The position numbers were made by a program, and so were the translations under genes. This document shows positions 11,353 through 17,484 of a stretch of 20,852 nt of DNA, piece by piece. The stretch's first letter is position 1, and the number at the start of each line of letters is the position of its first letter. Below the pieces are notes generated by a model. That model searched no databases. It had not been told where the DNA came from and saw only the letters and a list, made by a program, of their open reading frames with translations. The stretch is taken from IMG/VR virus record IMGVR_UViG_3300022925_000224, positions 1-20,852 of that record, one strand, 5' to 3'. The DNA is from a virus.

Positions 11353-11944
11353 TAACCTTTTTTACCTAGACGAAGACCTCGATAAATGTGCAGAGTATCA
11401 TGTGGACAAGCACGTCAACAAGATGATTCTCGAAGCTGCACAGCTTATCTGCACAAATCTCTGGATAGATCACCTATTCGGTTTTGTACCTCGTGCTATC
11501 ACTAAGGAAGAGAATGCTATCCTTCAAAAGACTCGCAAAGAGTGGAAAGAAGTTCCAATGGAAGATAGACTCTTTCCATACCTTCCTACCATGCAAAATC
11601 ATCCTTCATGTATATGGGTGCGTTCTTCGCTAGAAAACTTTTATTGGACAAATAACTACGCCTTTGCTCTTGGTAGCGAGGCACACTATCGTTATGGTAG
11701 TGAACACAAAAGCATGAAAATGCTAATGAATTTACCAGAGCCAAAGAATATGGAAGACCATGGGTTTACCACTTTTGCTTTAGCAATGACTGAGGAGTTA
11801 AAAGACTATGGCGATCCTATACAGTCTTATCGTAATTTCTATATGCTCGACAAAGCTACGTTCGCTTCGTGGAAACATAGAGACAAGCCGTATTGGTGGG
11901 ACGAGAGCCTCGCAGACTACGACCAAAGAATATCAAGAAAATGA
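11351..11944 (+). CDS. Conserved phage protein with an ATT start codon
   Basis: A 197-residue protein reading INLFYLDEDLDKCAEYHVDK, then HVNKMILEAAQLICTN, then a central NHPSCIWVRSS and an end with YRNFYMLDKATFASW. I recognise the 'xxFxLDxDxxxxAxYxxDKHVxKMxxExAQL' opening from many phage proteins of unknown function; it is conserved, so the gene must start at or before it. The frame has no ATG, GTG or TTG between the stop at 11324 and that motif, only ATT at 11348 and 11351. ATT 11351 lies 7 nt after AGGAG. The first normal start, GTG 11402, would remove 17 conserved residues and has no ribosome-binding site. Confidence 0.8.
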   Translation: MNLFYLDEDLDKCAEYHVDKHVNKMILEAAQLICTNLWIDHLFGFVPRAITKEENAILQKTRKEWKEVPMEDRLFPYLPTMQNHPSCIWVRSSLENFYWTNNYAFALGSEAHYRYGSEHKSMKMLMNLPEPKNMEDHGFTTFALAMTEELKDYGDPIQSYRNFYMLDKATFASWKHRDKPYWWDESLADYDQRISRK

Positions 11945-12201
11945 AAAATAACTTTGTAGCAAAACACGCCAGAGCATACAATAAAGCGAAAGTATTTATT
12001 GATCGCAAAGCCGCGTCTAAAAAAGGCTACAGCAAATACAAAGGATACCAAGAAATGGATGAGTCATGCCCAAATTGTGGAGAGTTTCTTAGTGGTGACG
12101 GCTATGGTACGCCTGAACGCTGCCCTAATGCCTCAGAAGAACGCTGGTGGTATGCAGAACCGGACTCTGGCCCATATTATTGTTTAGAGGAAGAAGAATG
12201 A
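11941..12201 (+). CDS. Small basic protein with cysteine motif
   Basis: An 86-residue protein. It has a basic N-terminus (MKNNFVAKHARAYNKAKVF, IDRKAASKKGYSKYKG), then CPNCGEFLSGDGYGTPERC and a later single Cys near the acidic C-terminus (CLEEEE). One CxxC plus two more cysteines could bind zinc, though spacing is irregular. The 'MKNNFVAKHAR(A/T)xNKAxV' opening is familiar from phage hypothetical proteins. Start 11941 overlaps the previous TGA (ATGA) and has little ribosome-binding site of its own, so it depends on translational coupling. Confidence 0.72.
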   Translation: MKNNFVAKHARAYNKAKVFIDRKAASKKGYSKYKGYQEMDESCPNCGEFLSGDGYGTPERCPNASEERWWYAEPDSGPYYCLEEEE

Positions 12202-12872
12202 GTAAAGTAAGTTTAGTAGGAATGACAACGCCTTCAGCGACAACCGGCTGTCATACAGCTAATGAGCTAGTGGCATATACGGCTAGGGTAAGTAATCCGA
12301 GTAATCAAGCAACTCTATATTCAGCTCCCAAGCTGTTAAGATACTTGATTCAACATGAGCACTGGTCACCTTTCGAGATGGTACACGTTACTCTCGAAAT
12401 CGAAACTACTCGTGATATTAGTAGGCAGATTATTCGTCACCGTAGCTTCTCTTTTCAAGAGTTTAGTCAGCGATATGCAGAAGTACAGGAGCCTTACGAG
12501 TCTCGTGAGTGTCGCCTACAAGATACAAAAAACCGTCAGAATAGTACTGAACTTGACTACTCTGACCCTGTATCACGTGAGCTGGCAGAGAGCTGGAGAA
12601 TGAAGCAAGCTACAGTTAATAGAGCTGCAAATGAAGCCTATAAGTGGGCACTTGATAATGGTATTGCAAAAGAGCAAGCCAGAGTGTTGTTGCCGGAAGG
12701 AAACACCCCCACTACTTTGTATATGGCAGGAAGTCTGCGTTCTTGGATACACTATTGTCAGCTACGAATGGCTCATGGAACTCAGAAAGAACATATGATA
12801 GTTGCTGAACAATGTTGGAATGTCCTAGGGCAACACTTTCCAGATGTTGTAGCAGCACTTGACGAAGTATAG
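12198..12872 (+). CDS. thyX: FAD-dependent thymidylate synthase ThyX
   Basis: A 224-residue flavoenzyme that methylates dUMP to dTMP with methylene-tetrahydrofolate and NADPH. The ThyX signature RHR-x7-S is present at 80-90 (RHRSFSFQEFS), followed by QRYAE. Other family features are the early 'HWSPFEMVH' segment, 'ARVLLPEGNTPTTLYM' and 'SWIHYCQLRM' near residue 190. Length is normal. ATG 12198 has GAGGAAG upstream and overlaps the previous stop. It would supply dTMP for phage DNA replication independently of a host ThyA. Confidence 0.96.
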   Translation: MSKVSLVGMTTPSATTGCHTANELVAYTARVSNPSNQATLYSAPKLLRYLIQHEHWSPFEMVHVTLEIETTRDISRQIIRHRSFSFQEFSQRYAEVQEPYESRECRLQDTKNRQNSTELDYSDPVSRELAESWRMKQATVNRAANEAYKWALDNGIAKEQARVLLPEGNTPTTLYMAGSLRSWIHYCQLRMAHGTQKEHMIVAEQCWNVLGQHFPDVVAALDEV

Positions 12873-12873
12873 T

Positions 12874-12902
12874 TTGACTTTAAATGCGTATGCTAGTATA
12901 AT
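12874..12902 (+). promoter_or_regulatory. Sigma70 promoter
   Basis: TTGACT at 12874-12879 and TATAAT at 12897-12902, 17-bp spacer. The -10 is part of GTATAATATACA, the extended form found at several promoters here. It starts 2 nt after the thyX stop and drives the genes from 12927. Confidence 0.88.
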
Positions 12903-12926
12903 ATACACATATAGAGGAGAGAAATA

Positions 12927-13301
12927 ATGACTGAAGGTAAAAAATTTGATGGCGAAAAGCCAAGGCTGTATTTGTTACCGCCTAAAACTTTAGTAGAAGT
13001 TGGTAAGGTGCTGACATACGGTGCAGCCAAGTATGATGAACATAACTGGAAAAAACTAGACAACTTGCAAAATAGATATACGGGCGCAGCGTTGCGTCAT
13101 TTATTCGCACACATGGACGGAGAAGACCTAGACGAAGAAACAAATCTAGACCATCTTGCTCATGCCATATGTTGTTTAATGTTCAAATTGGAGGCAAAAC
13201 TAAGTGGCATTAGCGAAGAGGGTGAAGAAAAAGGATCACGAAAATCTATCGAGTACAAACATAGAGAAGGTGTTAAATCTATTGAGTCCTGGCTCAACTA
13301 A
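12927..13301 (+). CDS. DUF5664-type dATP/dGTP diphosphohydrolase-like protein
   Basis: A 124-residue, mainly helical protein of the all-alpha NTP-pyrophosphatase type: KFDGEKPRLYLLPPKTLVEV, then GKVLTYGAAKYDEHNWKK, then YTGAALRHLFAHMDGEDLDE and NLDHLAHAICCLMFKLE. The 'YGAxKYxxxNW' and 'AxxRHxxxxxxGExxDxExxxxHLAH' blocks define the DUF5664 group, commonly annotated as dATP/dGTP diphosphohydrolase. Known relatives act in phage nucleotide metabolism. Its last 33 codons overlap the next gene in another frame; the conserved domain ends before that overlap. GAGGAGAG lies upstream of ATG 12927. No purine-substitution genes such as purZ are in this window. Confidence 0.85.
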   Translation: MTEGKKFDGEKPRLYLLPPKTLVEVGKVLTYGAAKYDEHNWKKLDNLQNRYTGAALRHLFAHMDGEDLDEETNLDHLAHAICCLMFKLEAKLSGISEEGEEKGSRKSIEYKHREGVKSIESWLN

Positions 13302-13929
13302 AGCACCAATTACTAAGAAAGAAGCCTGCGACTTCTTAAATATAGCATACAACACAACTAGACTACAGAAGATTCTTGATGAGTATGAGGAACGTAAGGA
13401 ATACACAGCAGCGCGTAAGGCAAAGCTACGCGGCACGAAGGCGGCTGATCATGAGATTAGAGAAGCCGTTACCAGTTATCTCGACGGAGAAAGTATTGCA
13501 GCAATCGCAAAACAGCTCTATCGTTCAGCAAGTTTCGTAAAGAATATAATTGATAGAGTCGGTGTGCCTAGTAAGCCAGCGTCTGCGGCAGATCGCATTA
13601 ACCCTGCTTACTTACCAGATGAGTGCGTAGCAGAGTCTTTTGAGAAAGGAGCTATAGTATGGTCTGCAAAGTACCATTCACCAGCTATCGTAGAACAAGA
13701 GATTTCTATAGCATATCAGGCTGAAAAGATGGGGTATCAAGACACTAACTACGAAGCGCGTTACGGAAGTAAGTGCTATAGTATTTATATCTTGCAGCCC
13801 ATACAACAACAAGAAGATATGTGGATGGCCGTGCCTAATAGTGGCGGCTTCAACGCATTTTCTCTAGCATATGATCTCGGGTGTCTAAAGCATCTTGAGA
13901 AGTATGGAGTGGATTTAAAGAAGTTATGA
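13204..13929 (+). CDS. HTH-containing phage protein, DNA-binding candidate
   Basis: A 241-residue protein starting at GTG 13204 with GGAGG 9 nt upstream (13190-13194). The N-terminus is basic (ALAKRVKKKDHEN). Residues about 35-60 (ITKKEACDFLNIAYNTTRLQ) and about 90-115 (GESIAAIAKQLYRSASFVKN) are helix-turn-helix-like; the C-terminal 120 residues look like a separate beta-rich domain. I recall phage proteins with 'KPITKKEACxxLNIxYNTTRLxxI' of unknown function. It overlaps the upstream gene by 98 nt and the methyltransferase by ATGA. A site-specific DNA-binding role is likely but not established. Confidence 0.75.
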   Translation: MALAKRVKKKDHENLSSTNIEKVLNLLSPGSTKAPITKKEACDFLNIAYNTTRLQKILDEYEERKEYTAARKAKLRGTKAADHEIREAVTSYLDGESIAAIAKQLYRSASFVKNIIDRVGVPSKPASAADRINPAYLPDECVAESFEKGAIVWSAKYHSPAIVEQEISIAYQAEKMGYQDTNYEARYGSKCYSIYILQPIQQQEDMWMAVPNSGGFNAFSLAYDLGCLKHLEKYGVDLKKL

Positions 13930-14441
13930 TAAGCGATTACTATAGACAACAGCTACAAACCTTACATGAGGAAAACGTTACTTGGGGTAACGGCCCTCGT
14001 ATGTATATGTTACGTATCTCCAAATGGATTCTGGAAGAAGAAGTTACAGAATTACTTGATTACGGGTGTGGAAAGGGTAAAAACGTACCTTTTATTCTGC
14101 CAATTAAAATAGTAAACTATGATCCAGGTGTACCTCAGTGGAGTGCAGACCCTCAAGTTTGTAAGCACTTATTATGTATAGACGTACTAGAACATATTGA
14201 ACCTGAGCATCTTTATTCGGTGCTAGAGCATATTGCTAGTAAATTTACAGTAGGTGCTATGTTGAATATAGCATTAACAGAGTCTAAACACTTTCTTCCA
14301 GACGGAAGGAATGCACATATTTTATTACGCCCAGTAGCTTGGTGGGTAGAAGTACTACAGGAATTTTACACACTAGAGTCTCTTGAGTTTAAGGAAGCAA
14401 GTTTTACAGCTTTTATTAGGCCTAAGAAAAATAATTCTTGA
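13926..14441 (+). CDS. Class I SAM-dependent methyltransferase (copy 2)
   Basis: A 171-residue enzyme. SAM motif I is LLDYGCGKG (43-51), the acidic residue after strand 2 is in NYDPGVP (64-70), and CIDVLEHIEPE (84-94) is the motif IV-like region. It shares these anchors plus LPDGRNAH and a WW pair with the protein at 5553, but the rest has diverged. No DNA-methylase NPPY or PC motif is seen, so the target is probably not a DNA base. Its stop TGA lies inside the -35 box of the promoter at 14438. Confidence 0.85.
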   Translation: MISDYYRQQLQTLHEENVTWGNGPRMYMLRISKWILEEEVTELLDYGCGKGKNVPFILPIKIVNYDPGVPQWSADPQVCKHLLCIDVLEHIEPEHLYSVLEHIASKFTVGAMLNIALTESKHFLPDGRNAHILLRPVAWWVEVLQEFYTLESLEFKEASFTAFIRPKKNNS

Positions 14442-14467
14442 CTTTCTTTGGTATATATTGTTATAAT
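14438..14467 (+). promoter_or_regulatory. Sigma70 promoter
   Basis: TTGACT at 14438-14443 and TATAAT at 14462-14467 with an 18-bp spacer. It is preceded by AAAAATAATTC and followed by ATACAC. The -35 contains the stop codon of the upstream methyltransferase (14439-14441). Confidence 0.87.
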
Positions 14468-14492
14468 ATACACTTAATAAATGAGGAAAGCA

Positions 14493-14939
14493 ATGGGCGA
14501 CCGATTTTACCAAGCACAATTACGAGCAACAGGAAACTGTCCTGGAGCACCACTTACTAATAGAAGGAAGCGCAAAATGGCGTGGGACGACGACAAAAAA
14601 GCACAAGCAGTTTCAATGTACGAAGAAGCTGAACCAACCCCTGAAACATCTATGGAAATCGTTAAAGAGATCGCAGAAGAACTTGATGAATCTCCTAACG
14701 GTGTTCGTATGATTCTCACCAAAGCTGGTGTATACGTCAAGAAGACACCTGCTGCTAGCGGTGCAAAAGCATCATCTGGCAGTACCGGCGGTACACGAGT
14801 ATCAAAAGCAGACGCTATCGCAGCTCTGTCCGCAGCACTATCTGATGCTGGCCAAGAAGTTGACGAGGAAATCATTTCCAAGTTGACTGGTAAAGCTGCA
14901 CAGTACTTCGCTGCTGTAGTAACGGCTGTCAACAGCTAG
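14493..14939 (+). CDS. Putative abundant DNA-binding protein, HTH-like
   Basis: A 148-residue protein. A short basic leader (RATGNCPGAPLTNRRKRK) precedes an HTH-like domain, WDDDKKAQAVSMYEEAEPTP and EIVKEIAEELDESPNGVRMI, continuing LTKAGVYVKKTP; then an Ala/Ser/Gly linker and a C-terminal helical domain ending ISKLTGKAAQYFAAV. The 'S.xGVRxxLxKxG' unit resembles the repeats of the protein at 17485. From about 14580 codon use shifts to well-expressed codons (GCT, ATC, CGT, GGT), unlike the AGA/ATA-rich neighbours, hinting at high expression. ATG 14493 was chosen over 14481 because AGGA sits 5 nt before it. I know no function. Confidence 0.78.
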   Translation: MGDRFYQAQLRATGNCPGAPLTNRRKRKMAWDDDKKAQAVSMYEEAEPTPETSMEIVKEIAEELDESPNGVRMILTKAGVYVKKTPAASGAKASSGSTGGTRVSKADAIAALSAALSDAGQEVDEEIISKLTGKAAQYFAAVVTAVNS

Positions 14940-15073
14940 ATTCTAAGAGCGTCTAAACGACTAACTACCTTAGCCCAGGAGGCACGCGCTGCCTGGGATA
15001 ACAACAAAACGGCGCACCTCCTTTATGGATAGTACAGCAGAAGATTCTGCTAACCTGCTTTAAAGGAGCAACT
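14940..15073 (+). promoter_or_regulatory. Structured 134-nt leader with a sequestrable ribosome-binding site
   Basis: No gene is seen here. A GC-rich hairpin lies at 14974-14997 (CCCAGG/CCTGGG, extended to 10 positions with one mismatch and one G-U pair), not followed by a T-tract. CTCCTTTA (15018-15025) is the perfect complement of TAAAGGAG (15061-15068), the ribosome-binding site of the next gene. A small hairpin (AGCAGA/TCTGCT, 15036-15051) lies between the two strands. AGGAGG (14977-14982) in the first hairpin can instead pair with CCTCCT (15017-15022), which would free the ribosome-binding site. This is alternative-structure logic like a riboswitch or attenuator, without a class I recognise. 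Confidence 0.6.
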
Positions 15074-15334
15074 GTGAAAAAAGAAGAACTAGCACAGATT
15101 GTTGAAGACCACGGTGATGCTGTAATTACTTATCGAAGTGAAAACAGTAATAAACTAAAGTATAATGTTTGTACATTAGATTTTAGCACTCCGTATATCC
15201 AACAAAAGAAAAACCGTGCAAAAGAAACTACCGATACACTTCTAATGTTTTGTTGGGATACGGACTCGTACCGCCTGATAAAGCCTAAGAATGTAACAAG
15301 TGTAGTATCATTATCCTCAATTCTTCGTAATTGA
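15074..15334 (+). CDS. Small phage protein of unknown function
   Basis: An 86-residue protein starting at GTG 15074 with AAAGGAG 5 nt upstream: KKEELAQIVEDHGDAVITYR, then NVCTLDFSTPYIQQKKNRAK, then DTLLMFCWDTDSYRLIKPKN. The predicted fold is a small beta domain with one helix. The 'TLLMFCWDTDSYRLxxPxNVT' block is familiar from phage hypothetical proteins. Its translation may be controlled by the leader upstream. The next gene follows 8 nt later and encodes a PC4-like protein, so a replication or transcription role is possible. Confidence 0.78.
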   Translation: MKKEELAQIVEDHGDAVITYRSENSNKLKYNVCTLDFSTPYIQQKKNRAKETTDTLLMFCWDTDSYRLIKPKNVTSVVSLSSILRN

Positions 15335-15342
15335 GGCGACTA

Positions 15343-15645
15343 ATGGAACTACATGAAGCCCCAGAATTATTCGAGAGAGTAATTCACTATGATGAAAGTA
15401 AGGAAGTACAAGTACGCCTCACTGTCAGTACCTTTCGAGGTGTTGAGTATTTGAGTCTACGAAAATACTATCTTGACTTTACAGAGGAATGGAAGCCAAC
15501 ACCAGAAGGCATATCAATGCCCCTGGACTTTAATAACTCAAGAGAACTCTTTGTGGGTTTAACTGAGATATTATCGTTAGCAGAATCTAGGGAGATCATT
15601 GAGGAACACTTTTCTGATTTAATGTCCCAGGTTTACGAAAAATAG
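15343..15645 (+). CDS. PC4-like single-stranded DNA-binding protein
   Basis: A 100-residue protein matching the PC4/p15 coactivator domain: VQVRLTVSTFRGVEYLSLRK, YYLDFTEEWKPTPEGISMPL, then a helix (FVGLTEILSLAES). The order of four beta strands with 'FRGxxYLxxRxxY', 'W.PT.(E/K)GISxPL' and a C-terminal helix is diagnostic. PC4 proteins form dimers that bind ssDNA; T5 is known to encode a PC4 homologue linked to replication. ATG 15343 was chosen because GAGG lies 6 nt upstream. Placed just before the ligase genes, it likely acts in replication, recombination or transcription of the phage genome. Confidence 0.85.
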   Translation: MELHEAPELFERVIHYDESKEVQVRLTVSTFRGVEYLSLRKYYLDFTEEWKPTPEGISMPLDFNNSRELFVGLTEILSLAESREIIEEHFSDLMSQVYEK

Positions 15646-15648
15646 TTC

Positions 15649-15677
15649 TTGACTTTAGTTTCATTTGTCGGTATAAT
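15649..15677 (+). promoter_or_regulatory. Sigma70 promoter of the ligase N-terminal gene
   Basis: TTGACT at 15649-15654 and TATAAT at 15672-15677, 17-bp spacer, with AAAAATAGTTC just upstream and ATACATTCA just downstream. The upstream gene's TAG stop (15643-15645) lies in the AAATAGTTC block. Confidence 0.9.
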
Positions 15678-15702
15678 ATACATTCATTAAGTGGGAATAC
15701 GC

Positions 15703-16623
15703 ATGAAAGACTTTTTAGACAACGCAAGTAACGCATACTACGAAGGTACTCCGATTATCTCGGATATCGAGTTCGATGAGTTAGCTGCAAAGTACGGATA
15801 CAATGAGGTAGGCCATAAGATTACTGACGGCATTCCACATCTGTACCCAATGTACTCGCTCAAAAAAGTCTTTGATATGAATAGTGCCCCGGCACTAGAC
15901 GAATACGTGCAGACTCCCAAACTTGATGGTGCAGCAGTGTCTTTAGTCTATGTAAATGGATTATTGGCACTAGCTTTAACACGAGGTGATGGTAATGTCG
16001 GAAGAGACATCACTGAAAAGATGCAGTACCTAGTACCTGAGGAAATCCTCTATCGAGGCAGTATCCAGATTACAGGTGAGGTAGTTTGCCCATCTCGTGT
16101 TGTAAATGCTCGAAATGTCGCAGCGGGGTCACTAAACCTAAAGTGTATGGACGAGTTTCATGCTCGAGACCTGACTTTTGTGGCCTATGATATTCAAGGC
16201 GGAGACTATGATACATGGAGCGAAGCAATGAGGGCTTTAAGCGTTCAAGGCTTCAGTACAGTTAATAAGTTTGATGCTAGTGAATATCCTACAGATGGCA
16301 TTGTCTATCGTGTAGATTCGTATAAGACTTTCAAGCAACTCGGATTTACTGCACATCATCCTCGTGGTGCTTTTGCTTTCAAAGAGCAGAAGAATGGTGT
16401 AGTAACAAAGTTACTCGATGTTGTGTGGCAGACAGGCAAATCTGGTGTGGTTAGCCCTGTAGCAATCCTAGAGCCTGTGCTCATTGGAGACGCTAACGTA
16501 AGAAAGGCAACCCTGCACAACATAGAGTATATCCAAGAGCTCAATCTGGAGATTGGGTGTATGGTGGAAGTTATTAGATCTGGGGAAATTATACCTCGAA
16601 TTTTGAGACGTGTAGCCGAATAG
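15703..16623 (+). CDS. NAD-dependent DNA ligase, adenylation/OB subunit
   Basis: A 306-residue protein with the catalytic half of bacterial LigA. Part of domain Ia is at the N-terminus (NASNAYYEGTPIISDIEFDE), then the nucleotidyltransferase domain with the active-site Lys73 in KLDG, TRGDG, GEVV, NARNVAAGSL, DGIVYRVD and AFKE, then an OB fold (WQTGKSGVVSPVAILEPV; RKATLHN; GEIIPRI). It forms the enzyme-AMP intermediate and seals nicks. Zn, HhH and BRCT parts are missing and are encoded by the next gene, the split also known in T5-group phages. ATG 15703 was chosen over GTG 15691 because GGGAA lies 5 nt upstream. Confidence 0.95.
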   Translation: MKDFLDNASNAYYEGTPIISDIEFDELAAKYGYNEVGHKITDGIPHLYPMYSLKKVFDMNSAPALDEYVQTPKLDGAAVSLVYVNGLLALALTRGDGNVGRDITEKMQYLVPEEILYRGSIQITGEVVCPSRVVNARNVAAGSLNLKCMDEFHARDLTFVAYDIQGGDYDTWSEAMRALSVQGFSTVNKFDASEYPTDGIVYRVDSYKTFKQLGFTAHHPRGAFAFKEQKNGVVTKLLDVVWQTGKSGVVSPVAILEPVLIGDANVRKATLHNIEYIQELNLEIGCMVEVIRSGEIIPRILRRVAE

Positions 16624-16646
16624 GTTCACCTTAGAAAAAATAGTTC

Positions 16647-16675
16647 TTGACTTTTACCTTAAACTTGTTTATAAT
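16647..16675 (+). promoter_or_regulatory. Sigma70 promoter between the two ligase genes
   Basis: TTGACT at 16647-16652 and TATAAT at 16670-16675, 17-bp spacer, AAAAAATAGTTC upstream and ATACATTCAAT downstream, nearly identical to the promoter at 15649. Separate promoters mean the two ligase subunits can be made in different amounts. Confidence 0.9.
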
Positions 16676-16704
16676 ATACATTCAATCAATAGAGGACACT
16701 CCGC

Positions 16705-17484
16705 ATGATACCGATCCAAGCTCCTACACATTGCCCTAGTTGCAGTGCGGAACTTACTTGGCGGAATCACCTTCTGTACTGTGTGTCTGCGTCCTGTACC
16801 GCACAGATGCAGAAAAAAGTAGAGCACTTTGCAAAGACTCTTAAAATTAAGGGTCTTGGGCCAAGCTCCATTGAGAAGCTAGGTCTATCTGATATTCGTG
16901 AGATATATTGTCTTGCTGAAGATCAGATTGCAGAGTGTCTTTCCTCTCCAAAGATTGCAGCAAAGCTATTTGCTGAGATTAAGAACTCTGAGAGTGCCCC
17001 TCTTGAGATGGTACTACCAGCGTTCAGTATTCCGCTAATAGGCAAAACAGCAGCAAACAAGCTATCTTCAGTAATCACTAATATATTTGAACTGAGCGAA
17101 GATAAGTGTGCAGATGCCGGTCTTGGCCTAAAAGCTACGGAATCCCTAATGGACTGGTATCACTGGGACTTCCTAGGAGTATATGATACACAACTGCCTT
17201 TTGATTTTAAATTCACTGAGAAGTCAAAAGATACTATTACAGTCACTATAGATCCTGTAGGAGTAGTCTGTATTACTGGAAAACTAAAGAGTTTTCCATC
17301 AAAAGCAGAAGCTACTAAATACTTAGAGCACTATGGATGGATTGTAAAAAGTACTCTTACTAAAGACTGCACTCATCTATTAAATGAGTCAGGAATTGAA
17401 TCGGCAAAAACTAACCAAGCAAGGTCAAAAGGTATCACAGTAGTTGATAACCTAGGCCAACTAACAAATAACGGAGTTATATAA
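16705..17484 (+). CDS. NAD-dependent DNA ligase, Zn/HhH/BRCT subunit
   Basis: A 259-residue protein containing the C-terminal half of LigA. The four-cysteine zinc finger is Cys10, Cys13, Cys26 and Cys31; helix-hairpin-helix repeats follow (KIKGLGPSSIEKLG near 50, IPLIGKTAANKL near 110); a BRCT domain occupies about 183-259 (VGVVCITGKL, YGWIVKSTLTKDCTHLL). It should clamp DNA and join the adenylation subunit non-covalently. In a normal single-chain LigA the break lies just after the OB fold. GAGGA lies 9 nt before ATG 16705. It is followed without a gap by the next gene. Confidence 0.94.
   Translation: MIPIQAPTHCPSCSAELTWRNHLLYCVSASCTAQMQKKVEHFAKTLKIKGLGPSSIEKLGLSDIREIYCLAEDQIAECLSSPKIAAKLFAEIKNSESAPLEMVLPAFSIPLIGKTAANKLSSVITNIFELSEDKCADAGLGLKATESLMDWYHWDFLGVYDTQLPFDFKFTEKSKDTITVTIDPVGVVCITGKLKSFPSKAEATKYLEHYGWIVKSTLTKDCTHLLNESGIESAKTNQARSKGITVVDNLGQLTNNGVI

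Noticed and set aside
11402-11944. GTG 11402 as the start of the conserved phage protein
   Set aside because: It would cut off a conserved N-terminal motif, has no ribosome-binding site, and leaves a perfect AGGAG upstream of ATT 11351 unused.
12927-13301. DUF5664 protein as evidence for 2-aminoadenine (Z) DNA
   Set aside because: Z-genome phages also need PurZ and usually DatZ; neither is in the window, and the DUF5664 family is widespread in phages with ordinary DNA.
14507-14932. Long open frame on the minus strand (141 codons) opposite the gene at 14493
   Set aside because: It is a shadow of the codon-optimised gene on the + strand; its translation is Ser/Ala-rich without family features and it has no promoter or ribosome-binding site.
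14974-14997. GC-rich hairpin taken as a terminator after the gene at 14493
   Set aside because: It is not followed by a T-tract (ATAACAACAAAAC follows), so it fits a regulatory leader better than a rho-independent terminator.
14940-15073. A tRNA or tmRNA-like gene in the leader
   Set aside because: There is no T-arm GTTCRA motif, no acceptor-stem pairing and no anticodon arm in the expected order.
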